From the NCBI GenBank assembly GCA_964449165.1, contig CAYVAT010000007.1, forward strand, positions 21,886-85,885: a stretch of 64,000 bases of DNA. Direction: 5' to 3'. The notes under the pieces were generated by a model. That model ran no database searches, was not told where the DNA came from, and saw only the letters and a program-made list of their open reading frames with translations. A program made the position numbers and the translations under genes. Below, piece by piece: positions 18,955 to 26,624 of the stretch (positions are counted from its first letter, which is position 1; each line of letters begins with the position of its first letter). The stretch is from CAYSCW01 sp964449165. GTDB taxonomy: Bacteria; Acidobacteriota; Aminicenantia; Aminicenantales; Aminicenantaceae.

Positions 18955-19701
18955 ATGGAAAAGAAAACAGATTTGGCCAAGAGAATTATTGTGGCCCTCG
19001 ATGTGGGCACAAGAGAAGAAGCTCTTAAACTAGTCAATCAGCTCCAGGGAGCGAATATCTTCAAAGTCGGCTTGAGGCTTTTCATTGCCGAAGGCCCTTC
19101 CCTTCTTCAAGAAATCAGAAGGCTGGGAAAAAAAGTCTTCCTCGACCTTAAACTTCATGATATTCCCAACACCGTCGCTCAAGCCGTGAGGATGGGTATC
19201 AAGCATGGGGCTCACATGATTACTCTTCACAGTTCAGGAGGAGTGGTGATGATGGCCAGAGCTGTGGAGGCAGCAAGAGAAAGCAAAGAAGGAGCCAGGC
19301 CTGTTCTCCTGGCTGTCACCATATTGACTAGTCTTAAGGATGAGGACCTGGATAAAATCGGGATGAAAGCATCTTCGGCTGAACAGGTCCTTCGGCTGGC
19401 CACGCTCGCCAAGGAGACAGGAATGAACGGAGTGGTCTGTTCTCCTCAAGAAATAGAACTTATCAGAAGGGAATTCGGTAAAGAATTCCTTGTGGTGACT
19501 CCCGGGATTCGGCCCTTATGGGCACTCTCTCAAGATCAGAAAAGGATCATGACTCCCCGACTGGCCATGGAAAAAGGAGCAGACTATCTAGTCATAGGCC
19601 GGCCCATCATAGAGGCTTTTTCCCCTACAGAAGCTTTCTTGAAAATTTGCGCGGAGTTAAATGGCCTGGTAGACTCCTCCCACTGCAAAAATCGCACCTA
19701 G
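18955..19701 (+). CDS. pyrF: Orotidine-5'-phosphate decarboxylase
   Basis: Converts OMP to UMP, the last step of de novo pyrimidine synthesis. The 248-aa TIM-barrel protein carries the catalytic D-K-x-x-D motif in FLDLKLHDIPNTVAQA near residue 63, IIVALDVGTREEALKL at the N-terminus and the phosphate-binding VVTPGIRP and YLVIGRPII segments near the C-terminus. It follows pyrD after 57 bases. The 3' end overlaps the convergent Yip1-family gene by 45 bases. Confidence 0.95.
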   Translation: MEKKTDLAKRIIVALDVGTREEALKLVNQLQGANIFKVGLRLFIAEGPSLLQEIRRLGKKVFLDLKLHDIPNTVAQAVRMGIKHGAHMITLHSSGGVVMMARAVEAARESKEGARPVLLAVTILTSLKDEDLDKIGMKASSAEQVLRLATLAKETGMNGVVCSPQEIELIRREFGKEFLVVTPGIRPLWALSQDQKRIMTPRLAMEKGADYLVIGRPIIEAFSPTEAFLKICAELNGLVDSSHCKNRT

Positions 19702-20253
19702 AATAATCCCCACGATAACCATCAGCACGAAAATGACAATGATGGATACCACAAGGTAGCCAATCACTTTTTCCTTGGGTGTATCCATAAGAGGAGTCGC
19801 AAATCCTTGATAAAGGATGAAGATACCATACAGACTGGCTATAATAACTAAAACCCCCAGATAAGGAATGATATAAAGAACTCCAGCCACCCATGAGGGA
19901 GTCAAACTGTATACAGCCAGTTTCATGGCATTTGGCATGTTTTGGGTAGAGGAGAAAGTCGGTGCTAAAGCGTTAATAACTATGCCAAAAACATAGACAG
20001 AAACCAAGGTAAAAACATACAACAAAAGAGCATAGAGCAAGCCTTTCCCCATTCCATATCGATACCATCCGATAAAGGGAACCCTGCGTCCCACGAGGGA
20101 TAATGCTATAAATTGGGCTACAGCAGGAATAGCAGCCAGGAGCATCGCATAAGATGTAAAAAGCTGATTCACCGAAATCGTTTCTTCCTTAATCTTGACC
20201 CATTCTTCTTTGGGTTTTAACAATATTCCCTGAACTCGAGAAACGATATCCAT
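19657..20253 (-). CDS. Yip1-family integral membrane protein
   Basis: About 198 aa with a short N-terminal cytoplasmic part (RVQGILLKPKEEWVKIKEE) and five predicted membrane helices, the layout of the bacterial Yip1 (PF04893) family. Function in bacteria is unknown. The open frame begins at 20259, but that ATG touches the GGAGG; the ATG at 20253 leaves a better spacing of 6 bases. The C-terminal residues overlap the end of pyrF on the other strand. Family assignment is from the N-terminal pattern and helix layout. Confidence 0.75.
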   Translation of the reverse strand: MDIVSRVQGILLKPKEEWVKIKEETISVNQLFTSYAMLLAAIPAVAQFIALSLVGRRVPFIGWYRYGMGKGLLYALLLYVFTLVSVYVFGIVINALAPTFSSTQNMPNAMKLAVYSLTPSWVAGVLYIIPYLGVLVIIASLYGIFILYQGFATPLMDTPKEKVIGYLVVSIIVIFVLMVIVGIILGAIFAVGGVYQAI

Positions 20254-20332
20254 ATCCATCCTCCTTGTGCAAATTTTCCAAAACTATATACTTTTTACTT
20301 TTCCATGTCAAATAAAAAACAGGGAGGGATGG

Positions 20333-20405
20333 AGGCGCGGGTCGGATTCGAACCGACGAATCGAGGTTTTGCAGACCTCTCCCTTAGCCACTTGGGTACC
20401 GCGCC
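20333..20405 (-). tRNA. tRNA-Cys (GCA)
   Basis: A full cloverleaf can be drawn on the minus strand. The acceptor stem is GGCGCGG/CCGCGCC, the anticodon stem GAGGT/ACCTC encloses CTGCAAA giving anticodon GCA, and the T arm is GTCGG-TTCGAAT-CCGAC. The discriminator base is U, as expected for cysteine. The CCA end is not encoded. It is followed after 31 bases by tRNA-Gly (which lies upstream in transcription). Confidence 0.95.
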
Positions 20406-20436
20406 TCTACGGGCATGACGATCTAATAAAGCCTGG

Positions 20437-20508
20437 AGCGGACGATGGGATTTGAACCCACGACCTTCTGCTTGGCAAGCAGACGTTCTACCCCTGAACT
20501 ACGCCCGC
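20437..20508 (-). tRNA. tRNA-Gly (GCC)
   Basis: Minus-strand cloverleaf with acceptor stem GCGGGCG/CGTCCGC (one G-U pair), D arm TAGTTCAGGGGTAGAAC, anticodon stem TCTGC/GCAGA around TTGCCAA (anticodon GCC) and T arm GTGGG-TTCAAAT-CCCAT, with one mismatch-tolerant G-T closing pair. The discriminator is U, normal for bacterial tRNA-Gly. CCA is not encoded. It is probably co-transcribed with tRNA-Cys. Confidence 0.95.
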
Positions 20509-20607
20509 TCTCTCTACAAAATATCCTGCTTTAAGCTACCAGAAAGTCTGATTCCTGTCAATTTCTCTTCGCTGCGTTGCAGCTTAATGATAAGAAGTGG
20601 AATCTCT

Positions 20608-20638
20608 CACAGCGCCGGTTCCCCTCCATCCGAAGTCC
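20608..20638. repeat. Dispersed intergenic element, copy 2
   Basis: This 31-base stretch, starting CACAGCG and containing TCCATCCGAAG, aligns without gaps to 53630-53660 at 24 of 31 positions. Its core also matches both arms of the inverted repeat at 11046-11112, including AACCGGCGCT read on the minus strand. It lies in the 219-base gap between tRNA-Gly and the next minus-strand gene; nothing else is recognised there. Confidence 0.5.
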
Positions 20639-20727
20639 TATCTACTTGTATCATAGAGCAGAAATCCACTCCTCATTCAGGGAGTCAAGGGATGAAACCA
20701 GCGAGACTAGACTCAATTAGAAGGACA

Positions 20728-21543
20728 TCAACTTCGGGCCTGGATATGATCTCCCGATCTCAGTGCGTCCTTGCAGGAGAGTATTTTTATGGTGGATGTG
20801 TTCTTTTGAACATCTATGACTACAGAATTTCCTAAGATTTGGATAGGGGCTCCTTCCTCTGGTTTTCTGTAAATAATCAGTTGTTGTCCAAAGTATACGC
20901 CGTCTTCCTCGCCAATATCGATAAGCGCCCAATAGCCACTTCCAATCTGGATATATTCATCCTGTAAATAAATGAGATTACCCTTCAGCCCTTCCACTTC
21001 TTCAGGGAGGACATCATAGCCAAGATCCTTGCCCAGAATACCCTCTTTTTCCTGGAAAGGGACTAAAAAATATCCTATCATCACTTGACCACAGGATTTC
21101 TCTATTCGAGCTGTGCTCTTCGTCTCTCCCAAGGCAATAATCTGAGCCCTTCCTCTTTTGAAAGCAATATGGCCCATGCCTTTGATTTGAGGACCGACTT
21201 CGAGAATTAAGAAAAGCTGTCCACTTTCAAGACCGCTTCCTTTTCCTTTATTTATGTAGACAATATCAGAATCGGTGAACATTACTTTTTCATAGTCTTT
21301 TTCTCCACCAACGATTTCAATATCCATTTTTTCTTCATCCAGCACCAGAAAGGAACAGTATAGATCGGATTCAGAAATAATAGGATAGATTTCCTGAAAG
21401 ATTTTTGCCTTTTCGATTTGATGTTCTTGTTTCTCTTGCCCATCAGATCTCGAGAAAAGGGCGCTCTGGATAAAAAAGATGACGATGATGATTACCATCG
21501 GAAAAAGAATTTTACTGAATTTTTGATGGATATGGTTTCTCAC
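20728..21543 (-). CDS. Secreted or anchored protein with two FlgT-C-like repeats, function unknown
   Basis: 271 aa, not confidently recognised. Residues 10-30 are a hydrophobic signal or anchor (KILFPMVIIIVIFFIQSAL). Two regions of similar design follow: one near 92-165 (IVYINKGKGSGLESGQLFLI ... GRAQIIALGETKSTARI ... GYFLVPF) and one near 203-271 (YWALIDIGEEDGVYFGQQLI ... GNSVVIDVQKNTSTIKIL ... RSGDHIQ). Each has a Gly-x-x-x-Gly-x-x-hydrophobic turn, an Ala/Val-x-Ile/Val strand, and a Ser/Thr-x-Ala/Ile-x-Ile strand, resembling the FlgT C-terminal fold and related envelope domains. The start is GTG at 21543. It stands alone between the tRNAs and HU, so context gives no role. The resemblance is inference by eye. 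Confidence 0.6.
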   Translation of the reverse strand: MRNHIHQKFSKILFPMVIIIVIFFIQSALFSRSDGQEKQEHQIEKAKIFQEIYPIISESDLYCSFLVLDEEKMDIEIVGGEKDYEKVMFTDSDIVYINKGKGSGLESGQLFLILEVGPQIKGMGHIAFKRGRAQIIALGETKSTARIEKSCGQVMIGYFLVPFQEKEGILGKDLGYDVLPEEVEGLKGNLIYLQDEYIQIGSGYWALIDIGEEDGVYFGQQLIIYRKPEEGAPIQILGNSVVIDVQKNTSTIKILSCKDALRSGDHIQARS

Positions 21544-21655
21544 TTTTACACCTCTTGATTGCTGGTTTTATTTTGCACGGAATTTGACCCTATTATATTA
21601 GTCGCATTTAACCCTGTCAATAGCTGCATTTTTTCCCCAAATATTTTTCCTTTCC

Positions 21656-21684
21656 TTGACATCACACTGTCTTCCCCATAACAT
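21656..21684 (+). promoter_or_regulatory. Sigma-70-type promoter for the HU gene
   Basis: TTGACA at 21656-21661 is a perfect -35 box, followed by a 17-base spacer and TAACAT at 21679-21684 as a -10 box with 4 of 6 consensus bases. It ends 23 bases before the GTG start of the HU gene, giving a short leader that includes the AGAGGAGG ribosome-binding site. Confidence 0.7.
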
Positions 21685-21707
21685 AAAGACAAAAGAGGAG
21701 GTCAAGC

Positions 21708-21977
21708 GTGAACAAAAAAGATATTGCTGCCAAGATATCTAGGGATGCGGGGATTTCATATCTTCAAGCAGAAAAGGCATTTAATGCCATGATCCAGGGG
21801 ATAAAAAACTCTCTAGAAAAGGGAAAAAGAGTTACTTTCTCTGGTTTCGGAAGTTTCGAAATCAAAAATTCAAAAGCACGAAAAGGAAGAAATCCAAAAA
21901 CGGGAGAAGAAATATCTGTCCCCAAAAAGAAAAGAGTCAAATTTAATCCGAGCAAAAAGCTCAAAGATAACCTTTAG
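21708..21977 (+). CDS. hup: HU/IHF family DNA-binding protein
   Basis: Small basic nucleoid protein, 89 aa, dimeric and DNA-bending. It has the HU signature FSGFGSFEIKNSKARKGRNP near residues 43-62, the arm segment with KTGEEI, and the C-terminal FNPSKKLKDNL. N-terminal MNKKDIAAKISRDAGIS is typical. The start is GTG with a strong GAGGAGG site. HU and IHF subunits are hard to separate by eye; a single-gene HU homodimer is the most likely reading. Confidence 0.93.
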   Translation: MNKKDIAAKISRDAGISYLQAEKAFNAMIQGIKNSLEKGKRVTFSGFGSFEIKNSKARKGRNPKTGEEISVPKKKRVKFNPSKKLKDNL

Positions 21978-22062
21978 ATAACCCCCCTTTTAATCATTCT
22001 ATCTATACTCTCTATTGGACAAGAGATTTTCAATCCTTTACAATTATCCTCCTGCATTGAAG

Positions 22063-23127
22063 ATGAAAAAGAAGACAGTTGGCCTCCTTTTTGGAGGGAG
22101 TTCAGCCGAACACGAAGTCTCCCTTATCTCTGCAGCCTCCATCTATAAAAACCTGGATAAAAAAAAATATGACATCCTCTCCATCTATATCAATAAAGGA
22201 GGACTTTGGCGGGTAGTGGAGTCACCTTTGCTTCCTCCCCGCTCTTTGAGTCAGGGTGCTTTCTCCTCTTTCCTTCCTTGGAAGACCAGTCCTGCCTTAA
22301 AAGAAGCGGAAGCGGATATCTACTTTCCTGCGCTCCACGGCCCTTGCGGTGAGGATGGAACCATCCAGGGTCTCTTCGAAATGGCAGATGTCCCCTATGT
22401 AGGGGCGGCAGTGCTTGCTTCTGCTATCGGTATGGATAAGGCCTTGGCCAAAACACTTTTCCGTCTGAAAAACCTTCCTGTTGTCCAGCACCTTATCCTT
22501 CTTGAGCCCAACTGGCAGAAAGAAAGAGAACTTATCCTTTCCAGGGTAAAGGAGAAATTCCGGCCGCCTTTTTTCATCAAGCCAGCCAATCTTGGTTCCA
22601 GCATAGGCATCAGTAAGGTCAGAGATTATGACCAGAGTGGTAAGGCTATCGATGAGGCATTCCTGTATGACAGGAAGATCTTAATCGAAGATGGAATCAT
22701 GGGCCGAGAACTGGAGTGCAGCGTTCTCGGAAACGAGAATCCTCGGGCATCTCTTCCTGGTGAACTCATCCCTTTTAGGGAATTCTACGATTACAAAGAC
22801 AAATATACTGAGGGTAAAACTTCCTTCATCATTCCTGCAAAGCTTCCTTCTTCTGCAGTCAAAGAAATTCAGAGGATATCTCTTGAAGCTTACAAGGCAA
22901 TTGATTGCTCAGGGATGGCTAGAGTTGACTTTTTTTATGAGGAAGAAAAAGGAAGAATTCTGCTCAACGAAATCAACACCATACCTGGATTTACAGAGAT
23001 AAGCATGTATCCTAAGCTGTGGGAGGTAAGCGGGCTTCCTTACACCCAGCTCCTGGAGGTCCTCATCGATCTAGGTTTTCAGAGTTACCGCAATAAAAAA
23101 AGGACCTGGAAGAAATTCATTCCATGA
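22063..23127 (+). CDS. ddl: D-alanine-D-alanine ligase
   Basis: ATP-grasp ligase making D-Ala-D-Ala for peptidoglycan. The protein is about 354 aa and starts with KKTVGLLFGGSSAEHEVSL. Other motifs are ALHGPCGEDGTIQGLFEM near residue 90, FFIKPANLGSSIGISKV near 175, YDYKDKYTEGKT near 240 and LLNEINTIPGFTEISMYPKL near 300. The Tyr in the YDYKDKY loop and a Tyr-type pocket fit D-Ala rather than D-lactate (VanA-like) specificity. The open frame begins at TTG 22015, but the family N-terminus supports ATG 22063. The stop overlaps ruvX by 4 bases. Confidence 0.93.
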   Translation: MKKKTVGLLFGGSSAEHEVSLISAASIYKNLDKKKYDILSIYINKGGLWRVVESPLLPPRSLSQGAFSSFLPWKTSPALKEAEADIYFPALHGPCGEDGTIQGLFEMADVPYVGAAVLASAIGMDKALAKTLFRLKNLPVVQHLILLEPNWQKERELILSRVKEKFRPPFFIKPANLGSSIGISKVRDYDQSGKAIDEAFLYDRKILIEDGIMGRELECSVLGNENPRASLPGELIPFREFYDYKDKYTEGKTSFIIPAKLPSSAVKEIQRISLEAYKAIDCSGMARVDFFYEEEKGRILLNEINTIPGFTEISMYPKLWEVSGLPYTQLLEVLIDLGFQSYRNKKRTWKKFIP

Positions 23128-23552
23128 GATTGCTGGGGATAGATTTCGGAGATAAACGCATCGGTCTTGCTGTGAGCGATAAACTGCAGTTCACAGCCCA
23201 GGGCCTCGGACAGTATCAGGTCAAAAACAAGAAAAAAGATAAAATATTCTTCCAAGACCTGGTCTCCAAATATGATATCGAAGAGGTCGTTATCGGTTTT
23301 CCTTTGAGAATGGACGGAACCGAAGGAACAAGGGCGGATAAAACCAAAGAGTTTGGCCGCTGGCTGGAAAAAATCCTGAATCTCCCTATTACTTTTTGGG
23401 ATGAACGCTTAACAACCCAACAGGCATCCCGAATCCTCAATCAACAAAAAATCAAGAAAAAATCAAGAAAAGATCTCAAAGACCAAATATCAGCTGTCAT
23501 TATCTTAGCCAGTTACATGGAGTATAAAAGATCGAAATCCCATGCTTCTTAA
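23124..23552 (+). CDS. ruvX: Holliday junction resolvase-like RuvX (YqgF)
   Basis: RNase H-fold nuclease family protein, 142 aa, involved in pre-16S rRNA 5'-end maturation in E. coli and proposed as a Holliday junction resolvase. Motifs are LLGIDFGDKRIGLAVSD at the N-terminus (first catalytic Asp), VVIGFPLRMDG near residue 55, FWDERLTT near 92 and DQISAVIILASYME near 122 (last Asp). The start overlaps the ddl stop by 4 bases and the end overlaps mltG by 11 bases, so ddl-ruvX-mltG form one tight operon. Confidence 0.93.
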   Translation: MRLLGIDFGDKRIGLAVSDKLQFTAQGLGQYQVKNKKKDKIFFQDLVSKYDIEEVVIGFPLRMDGTEGTRADKTKEFGRWLEKILNLPITFWDERLTTQQASRILNQQKIKKKSRKDLKDQISAVIILASYMEYKRSKSHAS

Positions 23553-24543
23553 AATCATTAAATGGGCCTTCCTCCTGGGCATAACTACCATCCTTGTCCT
23601 CTCCACTTGGTTCTCTATCGAATTTTACTTCACTGCAAAGATCCTGCCCAAAGAAGTATCTTTCGAGGTGGAAAAAGGGGAAAAGGTTGAAGAGATCGCC
23701 CAAAACCTCAAGGAAAGCGGAATCATCCAGAAAACATGGCCTCTTCTTCTTGGATATAAGCTTTTTTACTCTCATCAAAGCTTGAAAGCTGGTGAATACC
23801 GAATCCAGCTTCTGCTCTCTCCAAAACAAGTTTTGAGCATTCTTATCGAGGGAAAAGTCTATCTCCATTCTCTCACTATCCCCGAAGGACTAACCCGAAG
23901 GGAAATCGCTGTGTATATCGACTCTTTCCCCTCCATGAATAAGGAAATATTCTTGGAAGCATCCTCCAACACCAATCTCATCTCTTTGTGGGATAAAGAA
24001 GCTTCCAGCCTTGAGGGGTATCTCTTTCCTGAAACTTACCATTTCCCCAAGGGTGTTTCGGCAGAAGAAGTGGTGGAAGCGATGGTCACTGAGTTTGAAA
24101 AAACTTTCTGTCAAGAATGGAAAGAGAGAGCTCAAAAGTTAGGAATGAGCATACGTGAAATTGTCACTCTTTCCTCTTTGATCGAAAAGGAGACATCCAT
24201 TCCTGAAGAGAGAAAGCTTATCTCGGCTGTTTTTCATAATCGGCTGGAAAGAGGCATGAAACTCGACTGTGATCCCACCATCATCTACATTCTCAAGGAG
24301 GAGGGGCGCTTCACAGGTCGCTTGAGGACAAAAGATCTAAGATTGGATTCCCCTTACAATACTTACCTCTATGCGGGGCTTCCTCCCAGCCCCATCTGCA
24401 ATCCTGGAAAAGAATCCATGGAGGCTGCTCTCTACCCGTCAGAAGAGAACTATCTCTACTTTGTCTCCAAAAATAATGGAAGTCACAAATTCAGCTACAC
24501 CTTAAAGGAGCACCTCAAGGCAGTAAGAGAATACCAGAAGTAG
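23542..24543 (+). CDS. mltG: Endolytic murein transglycosylase MltG
   Basis: Inner-membrane endolytic transglycosylase thought to terminate nascent glycan strands, 333 aa. It has one N-terminal membrane segment (residues 8-30), a LysM-like part (FEVEKGEKVEEIAQNLKESG near 47), and the YceG domain with the catalytic Glu in SLIEKETSIPEERKL near 215, followed by AVFHNRLERGMKLDCDPTI. The C-terminal part contains YAGLPPSPICNPG and YFVSKNNGSHKFS. The ruvX-mltG pairing is very common in bacteria. Confidence 0.95.
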   Translation: MLLKIIKWAFLLGITTILVLSTWFSIEFYFTAKILPKEVSFEVEKGEKVEEIAQNLKESGIIQKTWPLLLGYKLFYSHQSLKAGEYRIQLLLSPKQVLSILIEGKVYLHSLTIPEGLTRREIAVYIDSFPSMNKEIFLEASSNTNLISLWDKEASSLEGYLFPETYHFPKGVSAEEVVEAMVTEFEKTFCQEWKERAQKLGMSIREIVTLSSLIEKETSIPEERKLISAVFHNRLERGMKLDCDPTIIYILKEEGRFTGRLRTKDLRLDSPYNTYLYAGLPPSPICNPGKESMEAALYPSEENYLYFVSKNNGSHKFSYTLKEHLKAVREYQK

Positions 24544-24696
24544 GATTAAATATATGTAGAAAAAAAAATGTGGTTTTGGTATATTATTTGTTAAAAATTA
24601 ATATGCTTTTCCCATCCGAAGAAGATCAAACAATCGCCCTAATGATGAACATCGACTATGACCTCGAACCTGAATGGTTCCATATAAGGAGGTAAA

Positions 24697-25803
24697 ATGA
24701 AAGGCAAGAAATCTATCCTTATCGCACTTATCATGGGTTTCATCCTGTATTCTCTTTCCGTGAACTCAATGGCTGCTCAACAGGAGAAAGAGGAAGAATC
24801 TAAGATTATCATTATTCCGGATACTGTGAAATCAATATTTAACCAAGGCATACAAACTCGAGAACCTCGCCTGGATATTCCATTCTCCATCGTCTGGCAC
24901 ATCTATCTTCCGGCACGCGAAAACATGCATGCCGTTTTCTATTTTAAAGCCAAGAATAAAGATCTCGGTTTTATTCCTCTTCCTCAAGTAACAGAGCCCA
25001 CAGAGGAAAAAAAGGAAGAAGAAAAAGCTCAACCACCTGCAACCGAGACTCCAGCGCTCATGCAGACGAGCGGACACATCTTTATTCAATTCAACCGGAT
25101 GGAAAAAGGCGCTGTAAAAGAAGTGGCTAAGGAGGTCTATATCCCCCTTAATCTTCAAACAGAAGGGGAATCTTATGATCCGGAGAAGGAAGAGCTCTAC
25201 TCAACAGGGTATCCCCTTCCTCCCGGTGATTACCTTCTTTCCATGGCTATAGCCTCTCTGGATTTGAATAAAATTGGAACACAATATTTCGAGTTTTCCC
25301 TCCCAGATAGTTCTCTTTTTACAGAAAAACTGGGTACTACTCCTATATTTTCCGTTAATAAAATAGAGAAGATGGAGGCAGCAGAGACCAAGGCTGAAAT
25401 TCACAAGGGTTTCTTTACCTACTCCTTTCTGCAGATTACTCCTAATATAGAAAATGTATTCTCTGTTGGAGAGAATCTGGATATCTTCTTCTATGTTTTC
25501 GGAGTCCGGCCCAACGAGCAAGGAAAATTTGACATCGAAGTCTCCTATGAAGTCTTAAAGGGAGAAGAAAGAATTATTCGTTATGCCAAAGCTCAATATG
25601 ATACTCCTATTGTCAGTCAGCCATTACCGATAAAACAAACTGTAATCATAACAAAAGAAGAAGGAGGCCAGAAAACCGAGGAAAAAGAGCAGCGAGATGT
25701 AGACCCAGGCCCATACATCCTCAATATAGAAATCAAAGATAATGTTACGGGAAAATCAGTAGTCAAGTCTTTTACATTCGAGGTGAAGGAGAAGTCCGCC
25801 TAA
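24697..25803 (+). CDS. Secreted protein of GWxTD locus, function unknown
   Basis: 368 aa, not recognised as a named family. A signal peptide is clear (KKSILIALIMGFILYSL, cleavage probably after SMAA near residue 27). The rest looks like extracytoplasmic beta-sandwich material with alternating strands, a charged Glu/Lys/Pro linker near residues 96-120 (TEEKKEEEKAQPPATET) and a second half with ITPNIENVFSVGENLDIFFY and PGPYILNIEIKDNVTGKS. The latter resembles the bacterial Ig-like strand pattern seen at the C-terminus of GWxTD proteins. A perfect AAGGAGG site precedes the ATG. It heads a plus-strand series including two GWxTD genes and probably works with them. Confidence 0.75.
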   Translation: MKGKKSILIALIMGFILYSLSVNSMAAQQEKEEESKIIIIPDTVKSIFNQGIQTREPRLDIPFSIVWHIYLPARENMHAVFYFKAKNKDLGFIPLPQVTEPTEEKKEEEKAQPPATETPALMQTSGHIFIQFNRMEKGAVKEVAKEVYIPLNLQTEGESYDPEKEELYSTGYPLPPGDYLLSMAIASLDLNKIGTQYFEFSLPDSSLFTEKLGTTPIFSVNKIEKMEAAETKAEIHKGFFTYSFLQITPNIENVFSVGENLDIFFYVFGVRPNEQGKFDIEVSYEVLKGEERIIRYAKAQYDTPIVSQPLPIKQTVIITKEEGGQKTEEKEQRDVDPGPYILNIEIKDNVTGKSVVKSFTFEVKEKSA

Positions 25804-25962
25804 GTTCAATCTCTCAAACTTGAGATTCTCCGATGATAAGAATCTCACGATCCACAGAAGGTGCTGCCACCTGAAGAATCAATAAGAATACCTGCCTTTT
25901 GACATAAAATTTTTTCTGTGCTATTAATTTTCTGTCTGAAATCAATTAGAAAAGAGAGAGAA

Positions 25963-26512
25963 ATGAGAAAAAATTGTATATTAGAAAAAAAGAAAAATCT
26001 CATCAATTTTGTGGTTCTCATTATCATCCTGGGAGCCAGTCTCAGCTTTGTCCAGAAAGATTTTTTCATGAAAGAAAAAGAGCTCTATGAGAAATACAAA
26101 ATGTCAATCAAGAATTTTGAAGCGGGTAAACGACAATTTAATAAGGGAGACTATAAAAAGGCTGAGAAGGAATTGAAAAAATGCCTGGAGGTATTTCCCA
26201 AACACTATCAAGCCCATTTCTTGCTTTCACAAATTTTTTACAGAAAGGAAGATTTTCCCAANNNNNNNNNNNNNNNNNNNNNNNNNNNNNNNNNNNNNNN
26301 NNNNNNNNNNNNNNNNNNNNNNNNNNNNNNNNNNNNNNNNNNNNNNNNNNNNNNNNNNNNNGCATGGCAATGCTTACAATAATCTTGCCAACCTGTATTA
26401 CATGGCCAAGCAGTATCAGAAGGCACTGGAATGCCTGAATCAAGCAGAGGCAAGTGGAGTTAAAATAAACACTGAATTTAAAAAGGCGATTCTTAAAGCC
26501 CTCGGAAAATAA
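25963..26512 (+). CDS. TPR protein interrupted by a scaffold gap
   Basis: The upstream part (to 26261) encodes an N-terminal anchor (NLINFVVLIIILGASLSFV) and TPR-like helices (AGKRQFNKGDYKKAEKELKK and so on). The part after the gap (from 26363) encodes another TPR (NAYNNLANLYYMAKQYQKAL) and ends with TAA at 26510-26512. The two parts are in different frames across exactly 100 N, so the gap is a placeholder of unknown size and the protein cannot be translated through. The product is probably a single TPR scaffold protein in the GWxTD locus; two separate genes are less likely. Confidence 0.7.
26262..26361. other. Assembly gap, 100 N
   Basis: Exactly 100 undetermined bases, the conventional length for a scaffold gap of unknown size. 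It falls within a TPR-encoding region, where repeated sequence could have broken the assembly. Real content and length are unknown; more TPR repeats are the likeliest content. Confidence 0.98.
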
Positions 26513-26624
26513 TGCATTAATATTTTTTCTCAATCTCTTTTGCTTTTCTGTTAGTCCTTTTTTTTGATGGAAATTCTACCCAAGCCCTCACTTGAATATC
26601 ATCCGGTGATATAATAAAATTGAA

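Noticed and set aside
20267..20835. Short frames across the two tRNA genes
   Set aside because: They read through complete tRNA cloverleaf sequences and have no start signals.
22063..23127. Vancomycin-resistance-type D-Ala-D-Lac ligase
   Set aside because: The YDYKDKY segment fits ordinary D-Ala-D-Ala ligase and there are no vanH or vanX neighbours.
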